Below, piece after piece: positions 34,125-43,744 of a DNA stretch of 64,000 bases. Where the stretch lies: NCBI GenBank assembly GCA_027623235.1, contig JAQBVJ010000021.1, forward strand, positions 1-64,000, written 5' to 3'. This stretch comes from Planctomycetota bacterium (GTDB lineage: Bacteria; Planctomycetota; Planctomycetia; Planctomycetales; Planctomycetaceae). The first letter of the stretch is position 1. Each line of letters opens with the position of its first letter. The notes under the pieces were generated by a model. The model saw nothing but the letters and a program-made list of their open reading frames with translations. It was not told where the DNA came from and made no database searches. Both the position numbers and the translations under genes were made by a program.

Positions 34125-34829
34125 CTACTTGCTCGGCTCAGCGGATTGCAGCACCCACTCGACGGCTCGACGCATCAACGTTGAGCTGTTGGTCAGGCCG
34201 AGCTTTTTCTTGATTCGCTCACGGTGCGTTTCGACCGTCTTGTGGCTGAGCGACAACTGATCGGCGATCTGCCTTGTGGTCAGTCCCTCGCCAATCCGCT
34301 GAAACACCGCGAGCTCTCGATCCGACAGTTTGTCGATGTCGGGCGTCGCCATCTCGCCCTGCGACGCGCGTCGCAGGAGCCAGTCCGAGTCGGCGGGGCA
34401 CAGATAAATCCGCCCGTCGAGAATCTGTCGGATTGCCTGGGCGAGCTCCTCATTGGCGCAGCTCTTGTTCAAATAACCGGCCGCTCCCGCCTGCAGTGCA
34501 CGCTCGGCGAAAATCGACGCGTCGTGAATCGACAGGGCCAGCGTGCGAATCGAACCGTTGGCATCCCGAACCTGTTTGATCAGGTCGAGCCCGTGCCCAT
34601 CCTTCAGCGACAGGTCGACGATGACCAGATCCGGCTGTGCCTGCAGGATCTTCCGAAGAGCTCCTTGAAACGTGCCGATCTCTCCGCAGACTTCGAGACC
34701 CGGTTCATCGTTCACCAGGCTGACCAGCCCGCGCCGAACAAGGGGATGGTCGTCCACAATGAAAATGCGGTGGCTGGGTTTCGGGTTGGATGAAGTGGCA
34801 GCGTCAGCTGCTTCTCCGTCACAAATCAT
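34125..34829 (-). CDS. NarL/LuxR-type response regulator
   Basis: A 234-residue two-domain regulator. The receiver domain (residues 20-140) has the acidic pair DD at 26-27, phospho-acceptor Asp72 in LVIVDLSLKDGHG and the conserved Lys in AGYLNKSC. The C-terminal LuxR-type helix-turn-helix is LSDRELAVFQRIGEGLTTRQIADQLSLSHKTVETHRERIKKKL. It should bind DNA as a dimer when phosphorylated. No histidine kinase is adjacent, so it is an orphan whose signal is unknown. The ATG at 34829 is chosen; an in-frame GTG at 34877 would add 16 residues, and neither has a strong ribosome-binding site. Confidence 0.9.
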   Translation of the reverse strand: MICDGEAADAATSSNPKPSHRIFIVDDHPLVRRGLVSLVNDEPGLEVCGEIGTFQGALRKILQAQPDLVIVDLSLKDGHGLDLIKQVRDANGSIRTLALSIHDASIFAERALQAGAAGYLNKSCANEELAQAIRQILDGRIYLCPADSDWLLRRASQGEMATPDIDKLSDRELAVFQRIGEGLTTRQIADQLSLSHKTVETHRERIKKKLGLTNSSTLMRRAVEWVLQSAEPSK

Positions 34830-35139
34830 GGCGGGCCTGTCGCTGTCGGAAACTGGCTGGCCGCGTGCAGAAAGCACGGCAAACCGGTGAGGATGACGGA
34901 ACTTCTCGGAACGACGCTTTGGCCCGCGTTGCCCGCAGAAGAACGGTTGTAGTCACTTCCTGACAGCTCTGCAACTCGCCACTTAACCGGATGTGGACAC
35001 TTAGCGGCACAGCGGAACACATTCGCGATCCACCGATCCGGAATCAAGCTTTGCGTGATCTCAGCGCAAATCCGGGGGAAGTCTTACCGGTGTGGCTGGC
35101 CAGGTGACGGGAGGGACCATTGGGATCGTCAGGCTGCAA
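34830..35139. other. Gap upstream of the response regulator
   Basis: 310 bp with no supported gene. It should contain the response-regulator promoter and the end of the metF transcript. No convincing operator or terminator is seen. Confidence 0.4.
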
Positions 35140-36027
35140 TCAAGGTTTCGGCTGGATCCCGGGCAGGCTGAGCGCCTCGAGAATCCGGTCGCAGGCGTCC
35201 ATCCGGTTCAGCACGTAGAAGTGAAATCCCGGGACGCACTCTTCGACAAGTTGTTCACACTGCCGGATGGCGAACTCAACACCGATTTCAAACTGAGCGT
35301 CCTTGTCGTCCTTGACCGACTCCAGCCTGGTGGCGAGATGCTCGGGAATTTTTGCTCCGCACAGCGACGTGATTCTCTGAATCCGAGAGAACTCGGTAAT
35401 TGGCATGATCCCCGGAACGAGCGGCACGTCGATGCCCACTTCCTCGAAGCGGTCGCGAAACTGAAGAAAGCTGTCGTTGTCGTAAAACAGCTGTGTGTAG
35501 ACAGCGTCCGCTCCGCATTCCACTTTGCGTTTGAGATGGTCGAGGTCCGATTGAGCGTCCGGTGCCTCGGGGTGCTTTTCGGGGTAGCCTGCCACGCCGA
35601 TTCCGATATGAGGAAACACTTCCCGGATGAGCGAAACCAGTTCGCTGGCATGAGCAAAACCGCCCTCAACCTGCTGAAACGAAGCCTGGCCGTCTGGCGG
35701 GTCGCCTCGCAGGGCCATGATGTTGTGGATTCCTCGATCCGACGCCGACTTCAGCCACTCCAGTTGTTCGTCGCGCGTCGAGCCGACGCACGTAAAATGC
35801 GCGGTCGCCGTCAGCCCGAACTGGTCCTGAATGGCCGCGCACAAATCCAGCGTCTGAGTTCGCGTGCTGCCGCCCGCCCCGTAGGTACACGACACAAACG
35901 CCGGGTTCCACCGCGCCGCTGCAGCCAGAGTCTCGAAGAGTGCTTTGCCACCGGCCTCGGTCTTCGGGGGGAAGATCTCGATAGAAACTCCGAACGGCTT
36001 TGCCTGGTAGATCTCGCCAATCCGCAT
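35140..36027 (-). CDS. metF: 5,10-Methylenetetrahydrofolate reductase
   Basis: A 295-residue FAD-dependent MetF that reduces methylene-THF to methyl-THF for methionine synthesis. Family motifs are VSIEIFPPKTEAGG (catalytic Glu), VSCTYGAGGSTR, HFTCVGSTRDEQ and IMALRGDPP, then CGADAVYTQLFYDND and VPLVPGIMPI. Length is typical. The ATG at 36027 is chosen over an in-frame TTG two codons upstream. It is a single gene, divergent from the PlsC-like gene. Confidence 0.92.
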   Translation of the reverse strand: MRIGEIYQAKPFGVSIEIFPPKTEAGGKALFETLAAAARWNPAFVSCTYGAGGSTRTQTLDLCAAIQDQFGLTATAHFTCVGSTRDEQLEWLKSASDRGIHNIMALRGDPPDGQASFQQVEGGFAHASELVSLIREVFPHIGIGVAGYPEKHPEAPDAQSDLDHLKRKVECGADAVYTQLFYDNDSFLQFRDRFEEVGIDVPLVPGIMPITEFSRIQRITSLCGAKIPEHLATRLESVKDDKDAQFEIGVEFAIRQCEQLVEECVPGFHFYVLNRMDACDRILEALSLPGIQPKP

Positions 36028-36261
36028 CGTCAATCCGCTTCAAAAAAGAGCCGTTGGGAACAGGATTCCGGCGGTCGTGAGCGAAGTCGCCGGGAGCAAC
36101 GGAGAGTAGCGAACGCCTCCTGGCGTGTCGAATCGCGGCCCGTGGTGACTTTCAACTCGCCGGACGACTTTACGGCGAGCCCGCCGCCTGCCATCTTCAA
36201 CATTGTCGGGCCGCCATGACTGATCGCGGCCCGCCCGTCGTCGCGTCCCGTGCGGATCATC

Positions 36262-36993
36262 ATGACTCCTTCAGATCGACCTGAGTCCAGACAAGCAGCC
36301 TCCGACGTCCACCCGACTCGTCGGAACGCCGTCTGGTTGACGCTTCAGTTTTTCCTGCGGCTCATTTTCTCCGTGTGGCTTCGCTATCGGGCGCGCGGAA
36401 TTGAGCGCGTCGCGGCATCCGGCGGCGGCCTGGTCCTCATCAACCATCAGAGTTTTCTTGACCCACTGCTTGTTGGAGTCCCCCTGCAGAGACCGGTCAG
36501 TTACCTGGCGCGGGATTCGTTGTTTCCCATTCCGTTTGTCGGCTGGGTTCTGCGAAACACCTATGTCATGCCGATCAACCGGGACGCAGCGAGCACGGGG
36601 ACGATCCGCCAGGCCATTCGCAGGATCGACGCCGGCTTCCTGGTCGGCCTCTTTCCCGAGGGGACCCGCTGCGTCGATGGAGAAGTCGGCGAGTTCAAAC
36701 CCGGGTTCATTTCTCTCATTCGAAGAATCAAACTCCCGGTCTATCCGGTCGGGATTGCGGGAGCTCACGAAGCGATGCCGCGGCGAGGTCTCCTGCGACT
36801 GTGTCCTCGCAAAGTTCACATCGTATTCGGCGAACCGCTCTGTCCCGAACGGCTGAAAGAACTCAGCGGAAAAGGCCAGGAGGAAGCGCTCGTCGAATTT
36901 GCTCGAAACGCCGTCGTCAGGTGTCAGGCCGAAGCCGAAGCCTGGCGACAGGGAATGTCAACCAGCCTGAAACAACCGAGTGAACCAACATGA
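36262..36993 (+). CDS. PlsC-like 1-acyl-glycerol-3-phosphate acyltransferase
   Basis: A 243-residue acyltransferase. The N-terminal hydrophobic helix (WLTLQFFLRLIFSVWL) anchors it to the membrane. The HX4D catalytic motif is NHQSFLD at residues 61-67 and the substrate-binding motif is FPEGTR at 131-136, followed by VYPVGIAGAHEA. It should acylate lysophosphatidic acid or a related alcohol. The ATG at 36262 is used; a GTG four codons upstream (36250) is also in frame. Its TGA overlaps the ATG of the next gene (ATGA), so the two are translationally coupled. Confidence 0.85.
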   Translation: MTPSDRPESRQAASDVHPTRRNAVWLTLQFFLRLIFSVWLRYRARGIERVAASGGGLVLINHQSFLDPLLVGVPLQRPVSYLARDSLFPIPFVGWVLRNTYVMPINRDAASTGTIRQAIRRIDAGFLVGLFPEGTRCVDGEVGEFKPGFISLIRRIKLPVYPVGIAGAHEAMPRRGLLRLCPRKVHIVFGEPLCPERLKELSGKGQEEALVEFARNAVVRCQAEAEAWRQGMSTSLKQPSEPT

Positions 36994-37739
36994 CAAGACT
37001 CATCACCGCACTGCTGACTCTCGCGCTGACCTGTACGACTTCGCTCATCGCTGCCGAACAGAAGCCCGGAACGCAGATTGCCACGCGGCTGACTGTTTCC
37101 GTCGGAGACGATGCGGACAGGAAAGACGTCGAAGTCCGCTATCTGCAGTTTCTTCCCGAGGACTACAAAAGCGACGGCGAGGCGAAGCCGGTGCTGCTGT
37201 TTCTGCACGGGTCGGGCGAGCGGGGAAGCGATATCGAGCTCGTTAAAAAGTGGGGACCGCCGCGGATCGCGGACAAGCAGAAGGGCTTCCCGTTCATCGT
37301 GATCTCGCCGCAATGCCCGAGCGACCGCGTCTGGGACACGCGGGAACTGCTGCCGCTCGTCGAGCACACCTGTAAAACGCTCAACGCGGATTCGGACCGC
37401 GTCTACGTGACCGGCCTCAGCATGGGCGGTTACGGAACGTGGGAACTCATCGCGGCCGCGCCGAAACGATTTGCCGCCGGCATGCCGCTCTGCGGACGCG
37501 GGGAACCGGCGACCGCCGCAATGCTGATCCACACGCCGATCCACGCGGTGATCGGCGGCCAGGACCGGCAGACGACAAACGACTCCGTCCGCGAGATCGC
37601 CGCGGCCGTCAAAGCTGCCGGCGGAAAGAACATCAAGGTCACACTGCACGAGGACCTCGGCCACAACGTCTGGTCCCGGACGTACGAAAATCCTGAGACG
37701 TGGAAGTGGCTACTGAGTCACAAACGGTCCGCAAAGTAG
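36990..37739 (+). CDS. Exported alpha/beta-hydrolase (esterase) of PHB-depolymerase/prolyl-oligopeptidase type
   Basis: A 249-residue protein with signal peptide (LITALLTLALTCTTSLIAA). The fold signatures are VLLFLHGSGERG (oxyanion loop), VISPQCPSDRVW and the nucleophile elbow TGLSMGGYGTW with Ser144. The acid lies in VIGGQDRQT and the catalytic His in LGHNVW. Unlike the larger esterase-like protein at 18869-21241, all catalytic residues are present. The start overlaps the stop of the PlsC-like gene. Probable role is hydrolysis of an extracytoplasmic ester; the substrate is unknown. Confidence 0.85.
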   Translation: MTRLITALLTLALTCTTSLIAAEQKPGTQIATRLTVSVGDDADRKDVEVRYLQFLPEDYKSDGEAKPVLLFLHGSGERGSDIELVKKWGPPRIADKQKGFPFIVISPQCPSDRVWDTRELLPLVEHTCKTLNADSDRVYVTGLSMGGYGTWELIAAAPKRFAAGMPLCGRGEPATAAMLIHTPIHAVIGGQDRQTTNDSVREIAAAVKAAGGKNIKVTLHEDLGHNVWSRTYENPETWKWLLSHKRSAK

Positions 37740-37791
37740 ACCGGTCCGTAAAGTAGCCCGCCGAATAGCACCAGAGTCGTGTCGGCTGATC

Positions 37792-37857
37792 GCTGATTGT
37801 CGCCTTTCGCTCCGCGAAAGGAACGCCACTTTCGCGGAGCGAAAGGAGACAATCAGC
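37792..37857. repeat. 29-bp near-perfect inverted repeat (hairpin)
   Basis: An arm beginning GCTGATTGTC and ending CTTTCGCTCCGCGAAAG (37792-37820) pairs with 37829-37857. There are about two mismatches and an 8-nt loop GAACGCCA. Each arm contains the smaller palindrome CTTTCGCTCCGCGAAAG. It lies 52 bp after the esterase gene. The absence of a T tail argues against an intrinsic terminator, and the shape fits a REP-type element. Confidence 0.8.
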
Positions 37858-38009
37858 AAGCTCTGCAGTCATTGGGCACCCGCCTTACGCGCACCCTGAC
37901 CGGGCAGACTGCTGTTGACCTGAATTTCGCTTCTCTGAGATTCTTCCGTTCTGCGCGAGGATGCTGGGAGGCCCTCGTGTGAGTTTTCGGAATTCTCAGG
38001 GAGGGGACC

Positions 38010-41000
38010 ATGCCGGTACGCACCGCTGGCGTTGCGCTGATTTTGTTTTCGAGCTGCGCTCATTCGCTTGTCGCTCAGGAATTACTGCCGGGAGCGGACT
38101 CGAAACAGCCACCGACTTCTGTCGTCAGCCCCTTCGCCGACCCGTCGAACTGGGAGATCACCGGCACAGTCAAGTTTGAGCCGCGTGCGATCACCCGCAG
38201 CCTCGTTCAGCATCCTGAGTTTCTCGAGGTGTCGTACCCGGAAAGCAATCGAGCGAATCTGGTCGCTCGATTGAAGGATCTCATCGAGCGAGGCTACCGC
38301 AACAAAGGGTTTGCGGAAGCCACTGTCGCGATCGCTCCTCGCGAATCGGAACCGGGCCTGGCAATCCGCATCCACGAGGGCCCGCAGTACAAAGTGGGTC
38401 GGGTCGAGGTCATCGGTGCCAGTCTGGTCGATGCCGCAAAAGTTGAGCACTGGTGCGCGGCCGTCGTTCCGCAACCCGCGAACGATTTCGTCATCGAGAA
38501 TGACAACGACGGCAAGCCGCTGCGCGTGCGAAAAAGCAACGGCACAATCGTCGGCCCGGCCGAGGCAACGCTCAACGCGACCGTCTACAAAAAACCTCTC
38601 TGGAAAGCCGGTGATCCGGTTTCCTTCACGCCCGCGGTCTGGGTGGAACCTGGGAAGCTCATCAAGCAGGCGTTTGAGGCCCAGGGCTTTTTCGGAGTTC
38701 AGTACGAAACAATCGTCGTCCCGGATCCGCGAACGAAAACGGGAGTGCTGCGAATCGTCGTCCAGGACGAAGGCTCGCCCGCCCGAGTCGGCGAGATCAC
38801 CATCCGCGGTCTTGAGAAACTCACCGAACAGGAACTGCTCGCCGCACTCAACCTGAAAACCGGTCAGCCGATCAGCGGCGAGCGATGCCGGGAGATCGAG
38901 CGATGGCTGGTCGATTCCGGGCGATTCCTCCGCCAGTCGTGCCTCCCCGTGCCAGGCATCCTCGAACCGGACACTGCGGAAGTCTTCCTCGACGTCCGTC
39001 ACGTGCCGGATTTACCGGGCCTCGATGAGCCGTTGACCGAAACGCAGAAGACACTTCTCCGATTTTCCAGATGGCTGGAAGCCAGAGAGGAAAACGAATT
39101 CGACCTGATTGTCGATCTCGACCTCACCCGATCCTGGCAGGCGGTTGCCGTCGACTGGCCAGAGCCACTGAAGAGTCTGCCGATCGACGGTGAAGTCCGA
39201 ATCGTGTTCTCGCCCGGCCGGGACCTGCTGTTTCAACACACGCCGGCCGGAACAAAACTCACCCGCACCGTCGCCGTCGCGGAGAACACGGTGCTTTTGC
39301 GAGGCCAGGACGGATCGCAGATCATTGAATACGAAGACGACGTCCCGCGTCCGTTCATGCAGATGGTGGTTGAGGGCCTGCCGACGAATCCTGAAGGGAG
39401 AGGTTTCAGCTTCAAATACGGGCTGGGAGTCCAGTCGGACGCCGAGAAGTCGCTCACCGACATTCGTTTTCTGGCGGCGGCCGCGTTCAAGCAAGTTGCG
39501 GACGGTCGTCTGAAACCGGTGTCCGGCAAGCCGGGGCAGTTTCAAATTCCCGAAGTGGAAGCCGGGCGACTTGAGCTTGACCCGGTCAGTGGTCGGCTGA
39601 TTTCTCTCAGCCTGGGTGTCCTCAGAATTCGCTCGGCGGAAGGAGAATTCAAACGGCTCTTCGCGGCACACCTGGCCGACGCGATTTCAAAGGGATCCAC
39701 CGTAAGGACTGCGGGCGAGCATGAAACCTGGAACCTGTTCGGCCTCACAGGAAAAGGCATCCTTGCCTGGGCCGCCGCCGCGAGCCAGCAGAGTCAAAGC
39801 AATCCGGGTCAAATCTATCTGGCGAAGATGAACAAGCTCGGTGACGGGGCCATCTGGTCGCCCGTTGCCACCGCGATTACCGACCGGCTCGGCGAAGACC
39901 GATTTGCGATTCCGGCGGACGGTCAGAGAATCGAGTCGATGATGCGAGCTCATTTGATGAACGGGCTGGTTGGCATGGTCGCAAAAAATGCCGACAACGT
40001 TGCTGTGGCTCAGGCGGCTTTGCTGATCGCGAAGCTTTGCCAGGGAGTCGTGTCGACGCTGGAGATCTTTCCGTACGCCAGCGTGCCGTGGCAGCTCAAC
40101 CGGGACCTGGAACTGCTCTCAATCGACCGGGCGGCTGGTGGAGAAAAACTGCTGGCTCGACTGAAGGCCGCGGACTTTGGTCCCGTCTCCGGACTCTACG
40201 CGACGTTTCTGATGAGCAGCCTCTCTGATCAGCTTCGCCAGGGCTGCGGTCAGCAGGCGCTCTCGCGACTCGACGAATTCGAGCGGGACCGCGAATGGAT
40301 GCTCGCCGAGGGGTCGCTGATGGCAGGAATTCTGCAGAGCACGGCCGAGGCGTTTCGCAGAATCGAACCGGAAGAAGTTGCGGCGTCTCTCAAGTATGTC
40401 ACTGGCCGGGACTGTCTGATCGCAGACGCGGTGGCCATTCAAAAGACGTTGCCAGCGTCGCTCGATGAACCTGTCGAGTTGTCGGAGTTTGCCGACGCCT
40501 TGTGGAAGCACGCGTTCCGACCGGTCGTTCGAGACGCGCTGGAGAATCTCGTCCTGCAGGGTGCGCCGCTTGAGAAACAGGCCAATCAAATCGTCGGCTG
40601 GGGAATTGAGAAACGACGACGACGCGAGTACTCGGCCGCGCGGAAGTCTTTCCAGCAGGCTCTTGGGGTTTACGCGCGGCACCTCGAACAATCCGGCAAA
40701 CCGGCGGACAGTTCTGAAGCAGGAAATTACCGGGCGTCCGTGCGGTATCTCATCGCTCTTTGCCACGACACTGTGTCCGCGTCCCGGGCAGAGCTGATGC
40801 AGATGCAGATTGAAATTGGTGAGGCAATTGCAGAGCGCAGGCCGACGGGCCTCAACTTTGATGGCGAAACCGGTGTGGTTCAGGTTTCCGTCGAATCGGA
40901 AAATGCCTCCGCCGCGAACCGGCAGATCGCCCAGCTCGAAGGAGTCGCCGGGCTCGCAGCGCACTGGCTCGGCCAGGAATCCTCCGCCGCGCAGCACTAT

Positions 41001-41414
41001 CAAAGTTCGATCGACCGGCTAAAGGCGATCACTCAGAAAAACCCTGACCCCATGCCTGACAGCGACCTCACGCAGTTCAGTTGCCATTACGCTCTGTTGC
41101 TGGCAACGGCCGCGACGCCGCAGGTTCGCGACGCCCGCAAGGCGGTTCAGATAGCGACCGAGGCGTGCAGCCGAACTTCTCATCAGAACGTCGAGTGCCT
41201 TGAGGCGCTGGCTGCGGCCGAAGCGGCGCAAGGCAACTTCGATGTTGCTGCGAACTGGCAGCAGAAAGCGATTTCCCTCACGAAGCCACTCAACCGCCAG
41301 CCACTGACCCGCCGCGGAGAATTGGCGGTCGACCTGACCCGCTACCGTTCACGACAGCCAGTCGGACCAGCAACGGCAGAGCGCCGAGTCGATCTGCAGA
41401 AGCTCGTACGTTGA
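38010..41414 (+). CDS. Exported POTRA-domain protein with long helical C-terminus
   Basis: A 1134-residue protein. The N-terminus is a signal peptide ([16 protein letters not shown]). Residues 45-125 ([20 protein letters not shown], then [11 protein letters not shown]) and about 215-330 ([19 protein letters not shown], then [19 protein letters not shown]) match the POTRA pattern of BamA/TamA proteins. The rest, about 800 residues, is not a beta barrel. It contains a middle region with alternating beta and helix and a helical, TPR-like end ([44 protein letters not shown]). It is probably a periplasmic scaffold or assembly factor of planctomycete type. No partner gene is adjacent. Confidence 0.7.
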   Translation: MPVRTAGVALILFSSCAHSLVAQELLPGADSKQPPTSVVSPFADPSNWEITGTVKFEPRAITRSLVQHPEFLEVSYPESNRANLVARLKDLIERGYRNKGFAEATVAIAPRESEPGLAIRIHEGPQYKVGRVEVIGASLVDAAKVEHWCAAVVPQPANDFVIENDNDGKPLRVRKSNGTIVGPAEATLNATVYKKPLWKAGDPVSFTPAVWVEPGKLIKQAFEAQGFFGVQYETIVVPDPRTKTGVLRIVVQDEGSPARVGEITIRGLEKLTEQELLAALNLKTGQPISGERCREIERWLVDSGRFLRQSCLPVPGILEPDTAEVFLDVRHVPDLPGLDEPLTETQKTLLRFSRWLEAREENEFDLIVDLDLTRSWQAVAVDWPEPLKSLPIDGEVRIVFSPGRDLLFQHTPAGTKLTRTVAVAENTVLLRGQDGSQIIEYEDDVPRPFMQMVVEGLPTNPEGRGFSFKYGLGVQSDAEKSLTDIRFLAAAAFKQVADGRLKPVSGKPGQFQIPEVEAGRLELDPVSGRLISLSLGVLRIRSAEGEFKRLFAAHLADAISKGSTVRTAGEHETWNLFGLTGKGILAWAAAASQQSQSNPGQIYLAKMNKLGDGAIWSPVATAITDRLGEDRFAIPADGQRIESMMRAHLMNGLVGMVAKNADNVAVAQAALLIAKLCQGVVSTLEIFPYASVPWQLNRDLELLSIDRAAGGEKLLARLKAADFGPVSGLYATFLMSSLSDQLRQGCGQQALSRLDEFERDREWMLAEGSLMAGILQSTAEAFRRIEPEEVAASLKYVTGRDCLIADAVAIQKTLPASLDEPVELSEFADALWKHAFRPVVRDALENLVLQGAPLEKQANQIVGWGIEKRRRREYSAARKSFQQALGVYARHLEQSGKPADSSEAGNYRASVRYLIALCHDTVSASRAELMQMQIEIGEAIAERRPTGLNFDGETGVVQVSVESENASAANRQIAQLEGVAGLAAHWLGQESSAAQHYQSSIDRLKAITQKNPDPMPDSDLTQFSCHYALLLATAATPQVRDARKAVQIATEACSRTSHQNVECLEALAAAEAAQGNFDVAANWQQKAISLTKPLNRQPLTRRGELAVDLTRYRSRQPVGPATAERRVDLQKLVR

Positions 41415-41564
41415 CCCGAGGAGGCTGCCGGAAATCACCGGCTGCATTGCCAGGCGGGATTATCGGGTCTACAGAATGTCCGTCAGCTACGACGGTCGCA
41501 CCTGCGAGCAGGGCAAAAATATCGGCTGGCGAGACGGCATCACCGCGCTGTGGTGCATCATCCG

Positions 41565-41915
41565 CTACGGCATCGCCGATTGAGTCAGAGCGATCTGGCG
41601 AATCCCGGCCAGGCACCATAGCGGCGACCATTCCGATCCCATATCCAATAAGAGAGCCAAACACCACTGCTTGCGCCGGAATCGCCGGCCAGAATCAACC
41701 CATAGGATTCCGACAGCCGTCATGACAACGGACCCGCCAATAAATTGCGGAAGAGGTGCTGCTTCCGGCGGAAGCGGTGCGAATCCGAAGGCCACCGCAA
41801 TGCAGGTGTGAAGGACGGCCAGGAAACCGCCAAAGATGACGAGGATTGCTGCCGGAATGATCCTCAGGCGCGAACCTGTTGCGTCAACTTCCGGCTGCTT
41901 GTGAGTCTCGCTCAC
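41565..41915 (-). pseudogene. Small membrane protein, probably frameshifted
   Basis: A 116-codon ORF with two hydrophobic helices (IIPAAILVIFGGFLAVLHTCIAVAFGF and FIGGSVVMTAVGILWV). After RRKQW this frame becomes unlikely protein and ends. A second frame on the same strand, readable to 41290, gives VVFGSLIGYGIGMVAAMVPG, a good third helix. This suggests one longer protein broken by a frameshift near 41670, or a sequencing error. The start GTG overlaps the rho stop by one base (TAGTG), so it is co-translated with rho. No function is recognised. Confidence 0.45.
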
Positions 41916-43744
41916 TACAGAATCGCCTTGACCTTCGCGAGGAATTCGTCGTTCGTCGGGAACCGTTCCAGTGTCCGTGTCAGCGACTCCATCGCCTCGA
42001 CCGGGCTCAAGGAAATCAGGCTGCGGCGGAGCATGATGACTGCCTCCAGCTGCTCGTCGGTGAAGAGTTTTTCTTCGTGACGCGTTCCGGACCGGGTGAT
42101 GTCGATTGCCGGCCAGATGCGACGGTCGGCCAGGTCACGGCTCAGAACCAGTTCCATGTTTCCGGTGCCTTTGAACTCCTGGAAGATGACCTCGTCCATT
42201 CGCCCGCCGGTGTCGATCAGAGCTGTCGCAGCGATCGTCAGTGAGCCGCCGTTCTCAAATTGCCGGGCGGTGCCGAACAGCCTCTTCGGAATGTCGAGAG
42301 CTTTGATGTGTAGTCCGCCGGACATCGTGCCGGCTCCACGATCGCGTCCGCCTCCGGCCCATTTGTTAAAGGCACGGGCCATTCGCGTGATGCTGTCCAT
42401 CAGAACGAAAACGTCCCTGCCACTCTCAGCCATTCGTTTGGCCCGCTCGATCATCAGCTGGCTCATGCGAACGTGACTTTCGACGTCGCGGTCCATCGAC
42501 GAAGCGATGACTTCACCCTTGACGTTTCGAACCATCTCGGTGACTTCTTCCGGTCGCTCGTCAATCAGAAGAACCATCAGATGAATGTCCGGATGATTTT
42601 TTGTGACCGCATTCGCGATGTCCTGCAGAAGCATCGTCTTGCCGGTTCTGGGCGGCGCGACGATCAGAGCTCGCTGTCCCATGCCGACCGGAGTCAGCAG
42701 GTCCATCACCCGCATCGTCACCGGACGCGGACCTGTTTCGAGTCGAATCCTTTTATACGGCGTCACCGGGATCAGATCTTCGAAGTGTTTGACTTCGGCG
42801 TATTCTTCAATCGTGAGCCCATCGATCGATTCGATTTCATGAAGCCGCGGTCCCTGATCACGGACTCCCGCACCGACTTCGCCTTTGATCATCACGCCCT
42901 CTCGAAGCCTCGCTTTCTCGACAAGCGAACTTGGAACGAACGGGTCGGATTCCTGAGCGATGTAGTTCTTCGCCGGATCCCGCAGGAAACCGTACTGCTT
43001 GGGGTGAAGTTCAAGAACTCCCTCCATTGTTCCTTCGAAAACTTCTGCGCCGGGGGCGATGCTGTGAACGCGTCTGGGGCGATCGTTGCCGGAACTGGCA
43101 CCACCACCGCGTCGATGGTCGAAGCGGCTGGCGCTGTTTTCTCCGCCGCGACCATGGCCTCCTCCGCCTCCGCCAGTGCGATTGTTTCCGCGGCCACGAC
43201 CACCTCGACGCGCGCCAGCGGCTGCACCGCGATCGCCGCCCCGGTCATCCTGGACCGTTCCTTCGTTATTGTTTCTGCGTCCGCGACGACCTCGACGACG
43301 GCGGCGCGGGCGGTTGTTCTCGCCGTCACCTTCTCCGTCGCCAGTTGACTCCCTGGGCTCAGAAGCATCTCCACGAGGTTCTTCGCTGCCTCTTTCGTCC
43401 TGTCGAACTTCCCGCCGATCTTCTGTTTCTGCTTCTGTTTCTGCTGGCTTCACAGCGGGAGCTTTCGCGGTCGAAGTTCTCCGTCTGGGAGTTTCAGCGA
43501 CTGGCTCTTCTTCCCGAACGTTTTCGACTTCATCCTCAGCCGGTTTCCGGCGGCGAGCCGATTTCTTTCGCCGGGCAGGCTTGGGTTTCTCCTCGGCTTC
43601 GGCCGGACCGCCATCGGATTCCTCGAAGATCACGTCTGAGGCGTCATCTTTTGCGGCTCCAGCGGTGTCCTTCGTGTCTTCATCTTTTTTGACACGTCGT
43701 CGTCGGGTCGTCCCGGAAGTCGAACGAGGGCTTTTGGCTACCAT
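41915..43744 (-). CDS. rho: Transcription termination factor Rho with long N-terminal extension
   Basis: A 609-residue Rho, about 190 residues longer than the E. coli protein. Residues 1-232 are low-complexity and rich in Arg, Gly, Glu and Asn (RRRRRGRRGRRNNNEG; RGGRGRGNNRTGGGGGG) and are predicted disordered. The RNA-binding domain begins near FEGTMEGVLELHPKQYGFLR. The ATPase core has Walker A APPRTGKT, Walker B MVLLIDERPEEVTEM, the Q-loop/R-loop region and the C-terminal TRSGTRHEEKLF. It acts as a hexameric RNA helicase that ends transcription. A GGA motif precedes the ATG. A small membrane-protein gene overlaps its stop codon, and a 1-kb non-coding region lies upstream. Confidence 0.95.
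   Translation of the reverse strand: MVAKSPRSTSGTTRRRRVKKDEDTKDTAGAAKDDASDVIFEESDGGPAEAEEKPKPARRKKSARRRKPAEDEVENVREEEPVAETPRRRTSTAKAPAVKPAETEAETEDRREVRQDERGSEEPRGDASEPRESTGDGEGDGENNRPRRRRRGRRGRRNNNEGTVQDDRGGDRGAAAGARRGGRGRGNNRTGGGGGGHGRGGENSASRFDHRRGGGASSGNDRPRRVHSIAPGAEVFEGTMEGVLELHPKQYGFLRDPAKNYIAQESDPFVPSSLVEKARLREGVMIKGEVGAGVRDQGPRLHEIESIDGLTIEEYAEVKHFEDLIPVTPYKRIRLETGPRPVTMRVMDLLTPVGMGQRALIVAPPRTGKTMLLQDIANAVTKNHPDIHLMVLLIDERPEEVTEMVRNVKGEVIASSMDRDVESHVRMSQLMIERAKRMAESGRDVFVLMDSITRMARAFNKWAGGGRDRGAGTMSGGLHIKALDIPKRLFGTARQFENGGSLTIAATALIDTGGRMDEVIFQEFKGTGNMELVLSRDLADRRIWPAIDITRSGTRHEEKLFTDEQLEAVIMLRRSLISLSPVEAMESLTRTLERFPTNDEFLAKVKAIL

Noticed and set aside
36990-37739. Possible second pseudo-hydrolase
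   Set aside because: Ser144 in GLSMGG and a C-terminal GHN are intact, so it should be a normal active hydrolase.
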